Assembly (NCBI GenBank): GCA_006503475.1 | Contig: RSEH01000108.1 | Span: 62,001 to 126,000 of the forward strand | Direction of reading: 5' to 3' | Source: Stentor roeselii | Taxonomy: Eukaryota; Ciliophora; Heterotrichea; Heterotrichida; Stentoridae | DNA length: 64,000 nt | In this document: positions 1 to 9,289 of the stretch, piece by piece | Position numbering within the stretch: position 1 is the first letter of the stretch | How the letters are laid out: every line of letters begins with the position of its first letter | Made by a program: the position numbers and the translations under genes | Notes under the pieces: generated by a model | What the model saw: the letters and a program-made list of their open reading frames with translations, nothing else | Databases searched by the model: none | Told to the model about the DNA's origin: nothing

Positions 1-189
1 TGTTATAAAGTTACTGAAGGACTCGCGTTTTGTGGATATTGTCCTGTTAAAAAGTGCTGCAATTGTAAAGCGCATATTTATGGAGGGCAGGTCCTATCAT
101 GTGCATCGAAAATCAAACTTATACAAGCTTATCAAAATCATTGTGAATGTACAATTTGCATGAATTGCTTGATGACTCAAAGAATTTAA
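1..189 (+). CDS. C-terminal fragment of a Cys-rich (RING-like) protein
   Basis: The window opens inside a reading frame that runs 62 codons to a TAA stop; its start lies outside the window. The fragment is rich in Cys and His in CxxC pairs (FCGYC, CCNCKAH, HCECTICMNC), as expected for a zinc-binding module. The CKAH motif followed by a late CxxC also occurs in the RING-like protein at 60821-61984, so the two may belong to one family. Function is unknown; an E3-ligase type role would be inference only. About 150 bp separate it from the next gene. Confidence 0.5.
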   Translation, partial: CYKVTEGLAFCGYCPVKKCCNCKAHIYGGQVLSCASKIKLIQAYQNHCECTICMNCLMTQRI

Positions 190-338
190 TTACTTAGGAA
201 ATCATATCTTAATATTATTAAAATTATAAATTATACTTTGAGTAAAGGATACCATTCTAATTCTTTTACTTAAATCAATTTCATCATCCCTACAATTCTA
301 TTTAAAAAAAATCATTTAAAATATGTTCTATATTTTTT

Positions 339-1196
339 ATGAAAATATATAGCGTTCTAATAGCTCTATTTACCTTTGGAAATTCTCTGCTATGTGACGT
401 TCAGAATTGTGAAACCTGCTCAAATCCTGTCATTTGCATAAACTGTGATCCAGGCTACAAGCGAGCATTAGACGGTTGCATAAAATTAAGTGATGAAGTA
501 AGAGAAATCATAGAAAACTGCGAAATCGTTTTAGATTCAAATTGTTTAAAATGCGCAGATGGATATTCCCTAAAAGTCGGTCGTTGTTACCCTATTTGTG
601 CTGATGACTGTGAATGTATTTATCCTGGTCAGTGTTTATCAAGGAGTCTTGCTAGTTGTGGAGATCAATGCAAAGCATGCTGTTCAAATTCAGTTGATTG
701 TTGTCAGTGTGAAAGTGGTTATAAATTGATTCAGAATACTTGCACAAGTGGCTGTTCAGCTCATAAATGTATTACTTGTGATAAGAAAAATATCGCTTGT
801 TTGGAGTGTGATAGAGGATATATAGTGAAAAATGGAGCTTGTTCTAAATGTGAAGATAGTAATTGTTTAGAATGCTCACCTGATGATTTGAAAAAATGCT
901 TGAATTGTGAAGAGGGGTTTAAAGTTGTGAATGGTGTTTGTACTTCATATTGTGATAAAAAATGTGAATCAAACGTTAATGATGAAACTAAAGGTTATCC
1001 TGAGTAGGATCCTAATTATGGAAGCGTGGAAACAGATACGGATACAGGTACAGGTACAGAGTCAGAGTCAGAATCTAGTTCAAATGGTTCAGGTGGTACA
1101 GTTATTATAATTTCAGTATCTGTAAGTGTTCCAGCTACGTAATTTTTATTTAGATGCATTTGTTGTGTTTTTTGGATTTGGATATGCAGGAAATAA
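339..1196 (+). CDS. Furin-like Cys-rich membrane protein, interrupted by an in-frame TAG
   Basis: The first 222 codons encode a signal peptide (residues 1-19) and at least five Cys-rich repeats of the growth-factor-receptor/furin type (CxxCxxGY...C spacing). A TAG at 1005-1007 ends this frame. The same frame then continues with an acidic Ser/Thr/Gly stalk, a hydrophobic segment starting VIIISVSVSV, and a 15-nt intron at 1139-1153. After splicing it ends with a membrane-spanning stretch (CICCVFWIWICRK) and TAA. The intact tail and canonical intron indicate a type I membrane protein with an external Cys-rich domain. The TAG could be a recent nonsense change, or part of a 21-nt GT..AG intron (1004-1024), which would keep the frame but does not match the 15-nt rule. 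A decayed copy lies just downstream. Confidence 0.6.
1139..1153 (+). other. 15-nt intron
   Basis: GTAATTTTTATTTAG: GT..AG ends and A at position 10. Removing it joins the hydrophobic segment to the rest of the transmembrane tail of the Cys-rich protein. Confidence 0.75.
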
Positions 1197-1394
1197 TAGT
1201 TAGTATTATTATTAATGGTTCATCTGAAAAGTTAGCATTCTTAACCTAAAAAAGTGAATTTTTAACAACAACTGAATAAACTATAATCTTAAACATAAAG
1301 ATTAAGATATTTTCTATAAAATAATAAAATATATATATAATTAAAATTTGTTGCTGGCAAAACCAAAGTTATGTAAAGCATTGAGAAACTTACT

Positions 1395-1690
1395 CCTCTT
1401 CATCTCAATAATAAGCATCAACTGTGATATCATCTCAGAAGATCTCTCATGACTGTGAAGAAATCACAAGATACAAATTCTATTGAAATCTGCGATATTT
1501 CTTTAGATTCAAAATGAATGTAATGCTCAGGAAACTTTTCATTAAAATCAGACGTTATAATCCTGTCTTTTCCAAAAACTGTGAGTGCATTCCTAGATAA
1601 AATACCTAGCTAAGAGTTTTAAAGTAGTGGAAATCGCTATAAAGTTCCTGAGAATATTTGCAGATTAGCTCTCAGTGAGAATCTGGATAT
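1395..1690 (+). pseudogene. Decayed tandem copy of the Cys-rich membrane protein gene
   Basis: This stretch keeps clear nucleotide similarity, in the same order, to three blocks of the gene at 339: the block around GCATAAACTGTGAT, the block around TTTAGATTCAAATTG, and the block around GTTATAAATTGATTC. Remnants of the peptide pattern (ICDISLDSK, then NCECIP-like) can be read only by moving between frames and past several stop codons. It is therefore a broken tandem duplicate of a host gene, not an active locus. No signal peptide or membrane tail is recognisable. Confidence 0.65.
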
Positions 1691-1699
1691 TCGTTGGCT

Positions 1700-2163
1700 G
1701 ACTCGATCATTCAAAAACAAAGAATTATCTGATCTTGAAGTTCTTTATTCATTTCCAAAGTTGATGATCTGATACTAGTCTCTATTATCCTCAAACTCCC
1801 TGATCATTCGTCAATAGTATCCAAAGTCCACAAGCATTAAAAAGCTCTAGAAAGTCGATCTGATCATCAGAAATCCTTAAAAAATGAATGTTTATTGGTA
1901 CATGAAACACAAACTAATTAATCTAATTAGTGAATTTCACACAAGATTACTGTTAATAGTCTTTGAAAATCCTAACTAATCTTATTTTCTTCTAAAATCA
2001 CTACAATAAAATTCTTACCTATAAACTACTTCTAAAAAATCATTCTTTTCTTATTTAAAACCTGCTTCAACTCTCAAAAATTTCTAAACCTAACTAAAAC
2101 CAGCCCTTTCCTAAAAAAATCCAAAAAAACTCTTCTCCAACCAAATATCCCAATCAGATAAAA
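1700..2163. other. Non-coding spacer with C/A-rich leader
   Basis: No supported gene. The last ~120 bases before the DnaJ start codon are strongly enriched in C and A on the sense strand, a pattern repeated before several other genes here and probably the core promoter/5' leader. Confidence 0.4.
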
Positions 2164-3528
2164 ATGTTTTTTTTTCTACTGCTTCAATCCTTCCTCCTCC
2201 AAGTGCATTGCCAGTCATACTACGACCTGCTCGAAATTTCAAAAGACGCAGACGAAAAGCAAATAAAAAAAGCATTTAAAAAATCAACATTAAAATACCA
2301 CCCAGACCGAGGCTCGGACAAGTCGCAGGAGACCTACATGAAAATATCTCTGGCCTACGAGGTGCTGATGAACGCTGCCAAGCGTGAAATTTACGACCGC
2401 TACGGCGAAGAAGGCTTGAAAAACCCCTGGATGTACAACGCAGAAGAAATTTACGACAACTACTTCGGCCAGAAGCAACCTCGGTTCAAGCCTGTTGCAG
2501 ACCTGCTCTATTCAGACTCTTCAGTTATTGAGTTGTCTGAATCAACTTCTGCGAGTTTTTATAACCGGAAAGATATTTGGCTTGTACAGTTCTATGGACC
2601 TAGAAGTCTTACTTGTCGAGAACTCTCTGGGGACTGGAAGGCTTTAGGAAAAAGAATGGAAAATCTTGTCAAGGTTGCTGCAGTTAACTGTGAAGAAGTT
2701 CCTGATATGTGCAGGGAGTTTAATGTAAGAAAGTATCCTCTTATTGTTTTTTTTAATGAGAATCCACAACAAGATCCGGAAATTTATTCGGGACCGAAAA
2801 ACTTTAGGTCGTTGTTTGAGTTTATTCAAGGAAAAATCAGGAATTTTTTGAGGCCTGTCACAAGTCGGGATTATCAAGACTTTTTGAACTCGAATAATCA
2901 ACTATCGAAAATCATTTCGTTTACTAATACTAAAGAAAATCTACCGCTTATTAGAAACCTCTGCAAGAAGTACAAAGGAAGAGTTTCATTCGCAGAGGCC
3001 AAAGCTTCAGACACCTCCTTAGTCTCTTTATTCGGACTGAAAACCTTCCCTGCCCTAGTCCGGGTGAATACTGAAGGCTTCGAGGTATTCGAAGGCGAAA
3101 TCGAGAACTATTCGGTTCAGAACTGGATAAACCAGAAAGTTGGACAAGAACTTGTTAAAGTTTTAGCCATCGAACTCAATCGACCTTTATTTAATGTCGG
3201 AAATTGTAACGAAAACGACGCTTTTACTTGTTTAATTGCCACTGACCCTGATGAGGACGAGGTTAAAGCTTTGAATGAGGTCGCTGATAAGTTTGTTAAC
3301 GACCAAGTTAAGGTTTTTTGGATTCTTTCAGAAAAATTCCCTGAAGCTGCTGCGAAAGTTGGAAAAATCGCTGTTGTCAAGGGCAAGAAAAAGAAAATCA
3401 TTCGAATTCAGTGTCAGGTTAAAGATTTTCAATGTGTTGAAGAGAAGGTTACAGAAATACTCGCTGGAGGTGTTGAAGAAGAAAACTTTGAACAGTTGTT
3501 TTTTGCAGATGTGAAAAGTGATCTATAA
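2164..3528 (+). CDS. ER-lumenal DnaJ-thioredoxin protein (ERdj5/DNAJC10-like)
   Basis: Encodes 454 residues: a signal peptide (1-17), a J domain (about 18-85) with the HPD tripeptide at 46-48, then one or more thioredoxin-like folds. J domains recruit and stimulate Hsp70, so this is a likely co-chaperone of the ER Hsp70. The first thioredoxin module (about 125-230) has the expected strand pattern and a cis-Pro region (RKYPLIVFF), but its active site reads SLTC instead of CxxC, so disulfide-exchange activity looks reduced or lost. A second degenerate thioredoxin-like region with KTFPALVRV follows. The C-terminus is KSDL, only loosely like a KDEL retrieval signal. ER location is inferred from the signal peptide and family. 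Confidence 0.8.
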   Translation: MFFFLLLQSFLLQVHCQSYYDLLEISKDADEKQIKKAFKKSTLKYHPDRGSDKSQETYMKISLAYEVLMNAAKREIYDRYGEEGLKNPWMYNAEEIYDNYFGQKQPRFKPVADLLYSDSSVIELSESTSASFYNRKDIWLVQFYGPRSLTCRELSGDWKALGKRMENLVKVAAVNCEEVPDMCREFNVRKYPLIVFFNENPQQDPEIYSGPKNFRSLFEFIQGKIRNFLRPVTSRDYQDFLNSNNQLSKIISFTNTKENLPLIRNLCKKYKGRVSFAEAKASDTSLVSLFGLKTFPALVRVNTEGFEVFEGEIENYSVQNWINQKVGQELVKVLAIELNRPLFNVGNCNENDAFTCLIATDPDEDEVKALNEVADKFVNDQVKVFWILSEKFPEAAAKVGKIAVVKGKKKKIIRIQCQVKDFQCVEEKVTEILAGGVEEENFEQLFFADVKSDL

Positions 3529-3678
3529 TAATAGAGTTTAGTTTCTATTGTTCATGTTTAATGAGTCAATTATTGATGATTAGAAGATGATAAAACGTAA
3601 AAATAATAAACTTCATTAAAATTCCAACTTACTCGAAAAGCTAAAAAATAAAGTTAAATAAAAACTTTAAAATCTACC

Positions 3679-4662
3679 CTAACCTTGACTAACCTGGAAC
3701 TCAAGCCAAGCATTCATCAAGCTGATGGCAGCCATTCCTTCAACAATCGGAATAGCTCTAGGAAGAACACAAGGGTCATGTCTTCCCTTACACTGTAAAA
3801 CCTGTGGCTGTCCATCCCAATCCACTGTATTCTGCGGGACCTTAATAGTAGAAACCGGTTTAAAAGCGACTTCAAACAAAACCTGCTGTTCACAACTTAA
3901 CACCCTGAATCCCTTAACACTCGGAATCGACATAACAGCGAACCCAATCAAACTAGGCATTTTTTTCCTAAACTCCTCTAAAAACTCCCTCTGAAGTCCT
4001 TCAACTCGACACCTAATAACCCCTCCAAGTGAATTTCCCTCTTCCTTACTCTTTAAAATCAATTCACAAACTTTTCTAGCAGTATCCTGATGAGGACATC
4101 GAGTATTCAAAACTTCTCCATCCCTTTCAACAACTCCTAAACTTTCCACTTCTTCCCTTGAAAAGTTCTGAAAATGAGGAATGCTGAGATTATTAACACT
4201 TTGCACCCATGCAACGACCTGAATTCCTCTAGTTTCTAGAAAAGTAAGACAAAGTCCTCCAGCGGCCACTCGGGCCGCTGTTTCTCTGGCGCTTGCCCTT
4301 CCTCCGCCGCTGTCACTGTTAACGTTGTACTTTTCCTTATAAGTAAAGTCAGCGTGCCCCGGGCGGGGCACGGCCCGAAATGAGTAGTCTTCGGGGCGGG
4401 TGTCGGTATTTTCTATGAGAATGCAAATAGGAGTGCCAAGAGTCAGACCTTTTTGAATACCGCTCTGGATTTTTATCAAGTCTTCCTCGTTTCTGCTAGT
4501 TGTCAATGCGTTTTGACCTGGCCTTCGACGGGACACGTGACGTTGGATCTCGCTGGAGTCTATTGGAAAACCGGAGGGGAAACCCTCGATTATGCAACCG
4601 ATACTTTTGCCGTGGGACTCGCCGTAGGTGGTCACGCGAAGTAAGGATCCTATTGAACTCAT
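3679..4662 (-). CDS. aroC: Chorismate synthase
   Basis: Converts EPSP to chorismate, the last shikimate-pathway step, using reduced FMN. The 327-residue product begins with the family signature region (TTYGESHGKS, residues 12-21). It also has RPGHADFTYKEKYNV, the GGGRASARETAARVAAGG motif and the C-terminal GRHDPCVLPRAIPIVEG block, so all main signature blocks are present. It is slightly shorter than typical 350-400-residue members. It is a stand-alone enzyme without the bacterial neighbours of an aro operon. The gene is divergent from the coiled-coil gene at 4768 and its 3' end is about 150 bp from the DnaJ stop. Codon use and leader composition resemble the neighbours, so there is no obvious sign of recent bacterial transfer. 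Confidence 0.93.
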   Translation of the reverse strand: MSSIGSLLRVTTYGESHGKSIGCIIEGFPSGFPIDSSEIQRHVSRRRPGQNALTTSRNEEDLIKIQSGIQKGLTLGTPICILIENTDTRPEDYSFRAVPRPGHADFTYKEKYNVNSDSGGGRASARETAARVAAGGLCLTFLETRGIQVVAWVQSVNNLSIPHFQNFSREEVESLGVVERDGEVLNTRCPHQDTARKVCELILKSKEEGNSLGGVIRCRVEGLQREFLEEFRKKMPSLIGFAVMSIPSVKGFRVLSCEQQVLFEVAFKPVSTIKVPQNTVDWDGQPQVLQCKGRHDPCVLPRAIPIVEGMAAISLMNAWLEFQVSQG

Positions 4663-4767
4663 TAGGCGTTTTAATATGGAGATTTTGTTTGGGTGAGATT
4701 TGGAAGGGCTGGGTGTTAGAGGGGTGATTTTTAGGGAGAGTTTTTTTAGATTTTGTTTTATAAAGAT

Positions 4768-6018
4768 ATGGATCTTGACTCACTTGAAGAATCTATTTCG
4801 TTGATTCAAAGACTTATTGATGCAGACTCGATTATCAAGCATTTGAATGAACAGTTGAAGGTTAAAGATGAGATGATACTATCACTTGAACAGAAGATTA
4901 AGGCTTATACATCGAATAACCAATTGAAGACATATATCTCATCTTTAGAGGAACAGGTGAATTCACTTCAACGACGTGTGGAAGAACTGGAAATTGTAAT
5001 TTTTATTCAGCAAATCTCGGAGAATAAAGAAAATCCAAGTTCTCTGGGATTGTCAAGTGAATCAGCCTGCCCCCCTCCACGTAACCTTACTTCTTTACTT
5101 CTCTCACCATCGATCTGGTCAAGTTTTTCAAGTTACCTAAACGAAGAAGACAGTTTCAAAGTCCTAGTAACTCTAAACACCCACAAATCCGACCTTCTTA
5201 AAAACCTTCCGAGTCTATCATCTTTAATCAAGCCAGTCAAACAAGTCCAACCAATCGAAAACAGAGAAATCCGAGGCCTTCTGAAACAGTAATCTTCACA
5301 TAGAGAGCATTACTTCGAACTAACTCTAAAACCCCTTGAAGAAAAAATCGTCACCGTGATGAAAACCTTGCTAGTCATGCAAAAAACCACAGACATTCTC
5401 ACTTCAGTCTCAATGCCAAGCGAAAAATACTCAAGCATTGAAGAACTCGTGATAAATCGTTTCACGCCAGACAAAACCATTCAACTCTTAGTCCGAAGTG
5501 CTTCATTTCTATCAAACAACCCAAGCAAAATGAACGACTGGGTCGTTTTCGTTGATAACAGCTTCGCAGGCCTCCTCTTCGAGTCGGCGAAACTTTTAAT
5601 TGACGGTAAAAATATCGACAAACTAAAAAAAGACCTGGTTGAAAAACTCAAAGTCGCTGAAGAATTTCTCATCACTCTAGAAAATGAAAGAAAAGAACTC
5701 GAAGACCAGCTGGAAACTGAAAAAAGTCTAAAAATTCACCTCGCACAAAGATTAAAAAAAGTAGAATCAGAAAACTCGAAACGCGCCTCAGAAATCATTA
5801 AACTAAGAGAAGCTCTTCAACAGTCAGAACTCGAAAAAATCCACAACGCGAAAAAACTTGAAACTATGTCTTCTGAGTTTGAATCACATCGAAAACTTAT
5901 GTCAAGTGAGATTTTCCGGCTTCGGAATCATTCAAAGATTATAACGACTCAGAAAACTGAGATTCTTGAAGCGTTTTCAGAGTTTTCACAGATTTTGAAC
6001 TCGCTTTCCTTCGACTAA
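4768..6018 (+). CDS. Coiled-coil protein (two exons)
   Basis: Two frames (4768-5288 and 5304-6018) join across a 15-nt intron to give a 411-residue protein. The join reads ...LLKQ-EHYFELTLKP... and restores frame exactly. ATG at 4768 is preferred because the frame upstream has only TTG. Residues 1-85 and about 255-385 are heptad-rich coiled coil (for example LKVKDEMILSLEQKIKAY and KELEDQLETEKSLKIHLAQ), separated by a less ordered middle. There is no catalytic domain; a structural role in the cytoskeleton or basal body is possible but not shown. Its stop is 8 bp from the stop of the convergent calcineurin B gene. Confidence 0.75.
5289..5303 (+). other. 15-nt intron
   Basis: GTAATCTTCACATAG: GT..AG, A at position 10. 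It contains the TAA that would otherwise end the first frame, and its removal restores a 411-residue coiled-coil frame. Confidence 0.85.
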
Positions 6019-6026
6019 CTTATCTA

Positions 6027-6530
6027 TTATTTAAAATGAAGAGTGAGTTTGTCTCCGATTTCGAGGTTTCTGATCATTTTGCAGAACTCTTCGTAGGAGA
6101 TCTTTCCGTCGTAGTCCTCGTCTGCCCTGATTATTGTTCGGTCAACTAGTTGTTGTAGCTGCACGTCTGTCAGGTTGTTGCCCACCATCATTTTTAGAAC
6201 TTTGAATAGTTCTCCGTTTGAGATGAACCCGTCGCCTTCGATGTCGTAGATTGAAAATAAAAAACGCATTTTGTCTTCTTCGGAACCTGCTTCTGTCAAC
6301 TTGGAGATACCCGTGACAAACTCGTAGAAGGAAATATTTCCGTCTTTGTTTTTGTCGAACACTGAAATCACTCGCTGCACTAGCGGGTTCTGTGCGAGTT
6401 CTGGAATGTCAAAAAACTCGTTCGGTTCCAGCATACCGCTGCCGTCTTTATCCAGTCGTCGGAACCGTTGCTCGAGCATCAGAAGTTCTTCCTGAGAGAA
6501 GGGAATTTCTTGAGAGATCTTTACACCCAT
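6027..6530 (-). CDS. Calcineurin B regulatory subunit
   Basis: Encodes 167 residues, the usual length for the regulatory subunit of the Ca2+/calmodulin-dependent phosphatase PP2B. Four EF-hands are visible (loops starting DKDGSG, DKNKDG, DIEGDG, DEDYDG). The family-specific linkers NPLVQRVISVFD and GELFKVLKMMVGNNLTD match animal calcineurin B closely. The protein starts MGVKIS, so N-myristoylation is likely, as in other members. Each EF loop keeps acidic first positions, so Ca2+ binding should be intact. The catalytic calcineurin A partner is not in the window. It is tail-to-tail with the coiled-coil gene ending at 6018. Confidence 0.9.
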   Translation of the reverse strand: MGVKISQEIPFSQEELLMLEQRFRRLDKDGSGMLEPNEFFDIPELAQNPLVQRVISVFDKNKDGNISFYEFVTGISKLTEAGSEEDKMRFLFSIYDIEGDGFISNGELFKVLKMMVGNNLTDVQLQQLVDRTIIRADEDYDGKISYEEFCKMIRNLEIGDKLTLHFK

Positions 6531-6765
6531 TTATTTGAGTTGACTGAATGGATGATGGAATCGATTTGGAAAATCAATAAGCAGAGAATAATGAAAGGCG
6601 GGGAAATGTGTTTTAAGAGATTTTTAAGTTGTTTGGGGAAGTGGAAGTAAATTAGGGATGGTTTAAATTTGATTTATTTGAGAATGGTACTTCACTACTC
6701 CCACCCCTAAAAATTTTCTAAAATTCCAACCCTAATTAATACAATTCCTAAAACTCATCTAAAAT

Positions 6766-7437
6766 TTATTCAGGAAGTGGTTCCAAGCTTCTAAAAACAG
6801 CAGTCACAACCATATCATTTTGAATCAAATGACTAGCAAGATTATTTTCATACTTCATCTCCCTTCCCGAAAAGAAAAGTCTCAAACTTTCACAAGAAAC
6901 AGCTTCTTTCTCAGCATACATTTTCCTTAATTCCTCTCCAGTAAGACAATTATTAACCTGAAAAACCTGATCATCACTGACTCCAGGTTTCCTGATCTTG
7001 ACATTAATCGTAAGATTTTCAATAATCTGTTGTTTCTGAACGGATTTCTTATGTTCATTGGAAAAAGAAACCGGGTCATTAACAATAAACAAAGGAATTT
7101 CATATAAATTTCCATTAGTATCTTCCAGTAATGTGATATTTTCACCCTTTAAAGCAACTCCACTCATCTGAAGCAATAAAGAAGCAGTCTCGTGATCTGC
7201 TTCGACTGCCGATTTGATCACCATCCAGACGTTGCGTCTTCCAGTGGTCCGGGTATTCCAGAATTCTTCTCGTTTTGAATCGAGTTGAAGTCTTGATATT
7301 GTTGCTTTCCATGCAAGTGTCTTTTTGATACCTTCTCCTGTGAACTGACCTTCGATCTCCTGGTAGTCTTTCCCAATGGAAAACTTTGGCTTGGTTTCTC
7401 GGTCGTCGTGTTCTGACCTGGCACAGTAATTTCCCAT
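6766..7437 (-). CDS. UBTD1/2-like (DC-UbP) ubiquitin-domain protein
   Basis: Encodes 223 residues. Residues about 30-125 match the UBTD N-terminal domain (SKREEFWNTRTTGRRNVW, then HETASLLLQMSGVAL and NGNLYEIPLFIV), which in animals binds E2 enzymes of the UBE2D class. Residues about 140-215 form a ubiquitin-like fold (VFQVNNCLTGEELRKMY, SLRLFFSGREM, LIQNDMVV). It lacks a terminal diGly, as expected for a non-conjugated UBL. The N-terminus MGNYC is a good candidate for myristoylation plus palmitoylation, so it may sit on membranes. A role in regulating ubiquitin transfer is inferred from the family. Confidence 0.8.
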   Translation of the reverse strand: MGNYCARSEHDDRETKPKFSIGKDYQEIEGQFTGEGIKKTLAWKATISRLQLDSKREEFWNTRTTGRRNVWMVIKSAVEADHETASLLLQMSGVALKGENITLLEDTNGNLYEIPLFIVNDPVSFSNEHKKSVQKQQIIENLTINVKIRKPGVSDDQVFQVNNCLTGEELRKMYAEKEAVSCESLRLFFSGREMKYENNLASHLIQNDMVVTAVFRSLEPLPE

Positions 7438-7461
7438 AATTATTAAGATGTTAATTAGGCG

Positions 7462-8517
7462 CTATGGACTGAAATTCCATTTTGAGATCTTTTCCTTGAG
7501 ACGACGGTTTTCCTCGGAAATTAGATCTTTTTCTTTTTTTATTTCGCTGATTCTGGATGACCAGTCAGGTATTTGAACAGTTTCATCTTCTTCATAATCC
7601 AAATCTTGAGCATCCTGCACATCAGCTGAAAGAAGTTCAAGCAGGTCATCTTTTTCCTGATAAAGCGCATAAAGACGAATATTCAACTTCTGAAACATAT
7701 GATTAAGTTGCATAAGTTCAGGTTCATGTTGTTTAGAGTAACTTTCCTGAACCTTAACCTCCTGTTTAAGCAATTTTATTTTCTGTTGGGAATTTTCAAT
7801 TCTTTTCCTCAAGCCCTCAACTTCCTTTTCAGCAATTTTCAAATTTTTAATAAGTTCATTTTTCATCGATAGTCTCGACTGAAGTTTCAAAGCATTATCA
7901 GACAACTGATGATAAACCTTCATATTATGAAAGCTAAGTTTTCTTTTCATATTCTTTTTCGCCTTGATTCCTTCCATGATTGCCTTAGAATGTTGTAAGT
8001 TTTGCACTTTTCCCTGCAAATCCGCGACTTCTGACACAAGTAACTCATGTTGATCTGCAAGTTTATCATTATCGTTAATCAAAGTGTCCTGTCGTTTACA
8101 CAGTTCAATTTTTTCATCATAAGCCAAACAGAGTTCTTCATAATGATCCTTGAGTGAGTCGATGTAAGTTTCTTGTTGAAAGTTCATTGAAAAGATGTGT
8201 CTTGGTAAGTCAAGCGTTTCTTCCTTCAGAAATTTGATTTGGTCGAAATTTGACTGTGAAGTGGACCCACTGGATGAAAGACCTTTTTTGATGAAATTAA
8301 GTATTTGACGAATTTCTGATAAACGCTTGTTTAGCGACTTGCAAACTCCAAGGGCTTCTTTTGAATCTCGGTACTCGATGTTTGATTGGGCGTAGCTTTT
8401 TTTTATCTTCATCAGGTTTATTTCTGAGTAAAGACTCGACTTTCGGAAGAGGCAGGACTTTAGAAGTTGGATCTGTGATATTATTTCTTGGTCGGAGGTT
8501 GAAGGATTAAACTGCAT
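7462..8517 (-). CDS. Coiled-coil protein, 351 aa
   Basis: Most of residues 85-310 is heptad-patterned coiled coil (for example LQGKVQNLQHSKAIMEGI and KEVEGLRKRIENSQQKIKL), followed by an acidic patch (YEEDE) and a final short coil. There is no signal peptide, membrane segment or catalytic motif. It is a probable structural or scaffolding protein; a ciliary or cortical role would fit the surrounding coiled-coil genes but is inference. It lies in tandem on the minus strand between the next coiled-coil gene and the UBTD-like gene, with spacers of about 25-45 bp. Confidence 0.75.
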   Translation of the reverse strand: MQFNPSTSDQEIISQIQLLKSCLFRKSSLYSEINLMKIKKSYAQSNIEYRDSKEALGVCKSLNKRLSEIRQILNFIKKGLSSSGSTSQSNFDQIKFLKEETLDLPRHIFSMNFQQETYIDSLKDHYEELCLAYDEKIELCKRQDTLINDNDKLADQHELLVSEVADLQGKVQNLQHSKAIMEGIKAKKNMKRKLSFHNMKVYHQLSDNALKLQSRLSMKNELIKNLKIAEKEVEGLRKRIENSQQKIKLLKQEVKVQESYSKQHEPELMQLNHMFQKLNIRLYALYQEKDDLLELLSADVQDAQDLDYEEDETVQIPDWSSRISEIKKEKDLISEENRRLKEKISKWNFSP

Positions 8518-8563
8518 TTATATTGGAGGTTGTGGAGTAGAATGATGAATTATTATTTGAATG

Positions 8564-9274
8564 CTAGTCGTTTTCTAACTGGCTACGAAGGTGATCGTGT
8601 TGGTCTTTTCGTAACTTTAGAAGCTCTTGGCTGTTGATTTCGATGCTTTTACGTAGTTGGTCTACTTTTGATTTCCATTCTTGGGAGGATGGGTTCGGAT
8701 TTTTTAGATATTCTCGGTACATATATTTCTGTTGCGAAAGCTCAGAATCTATATGCTCAGCACTTTCAGTCCAATTTTTTTCCATCCTAGCTGATTTTTC
8801 CACATTAACAAAACTTTCAAAATGTTTACTATTCCTCATACTTTGTTCTTCAAGTTGACAAATTCTCTTATTAAGCAAATCATGTTCAGTTTCCTTTTGC
8901 ACAAGTTTTTTTGTAAGTATTTGAAGTTCTTCCTGCAACATGATAATCATTCTTTGATTCTGTTTATTTTCAATCACATCCTGTTTCAAAGAGTTATTCT
9001 CTGAAATCAACATCAAGTTTTCCTGTTCTAAAGTTTTTACCCTTTCACACAAATAAATAATATCTTGTTTCATTGAGGATTCTTTTCCGAAAAACTCATT
9101 CTTCAGCAGTTCGAACTTCTTGTCATATGACTCTCGACTCGAAAAACTCGCATAAGACGACTCGCTTAGTTCGTTTTGAAGTTTCGAGTTCTGTTCTCGT
9201 AGTTCTCTCAGTTGCTGTTGCAAAGCACGGACTGCGGCAGCAGCTGCCGAGGTTTCTTGAAAGCTGAATTCCAT
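8564..9274 (-). CDS. Coiled-coil protein, 236 aa
   Basis: Almost the entire protein is predicted by eye to be coiled coil: AAAAVRALQQQLRELREQN near the N-terminus, then KTLEQENLMLISENNSLKQ and a C-terminal KVDQLRKSIEINSQELLKL. It is rich in Glu, Gln, Lys and Leu, with no other domain. Its start codon lies 15 bp after the stop of the RING/RBR-like gene on the same strand, an extremely short promoter space. Function unknown. Confidence 0.75.
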   Translation of the reverse strand: MEFSFQETSAAAAAVRALQQQLRELREQNSKLQNELSESSYASFSSRESYDKKFELLKNEFFGKESSMKQDIIYLCERVKTLEQENLMLISENNSLKQDVIENKQNQRMIIMLQEELQILTKKLVQKETEHDLLNKRICQLEEQSMRNSKHFESFVNVEKSARMEKNWTESAEHIDSELSQQKYMYREYLKNPNPSSQEWKSKVDQLRKSIEINSQELLKLRKDQHDHLRSQLEND

Positions 9275-9289
9275 TATATTGATAATAAT

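Noticed and set aside
993-1007. A 15-nt intron removing the TAG at 1005-1007
   Set aside because: The 15-nt segment ending at this TAG begins GG, and the nearest GT gives 14 nt and shifts into a stop.
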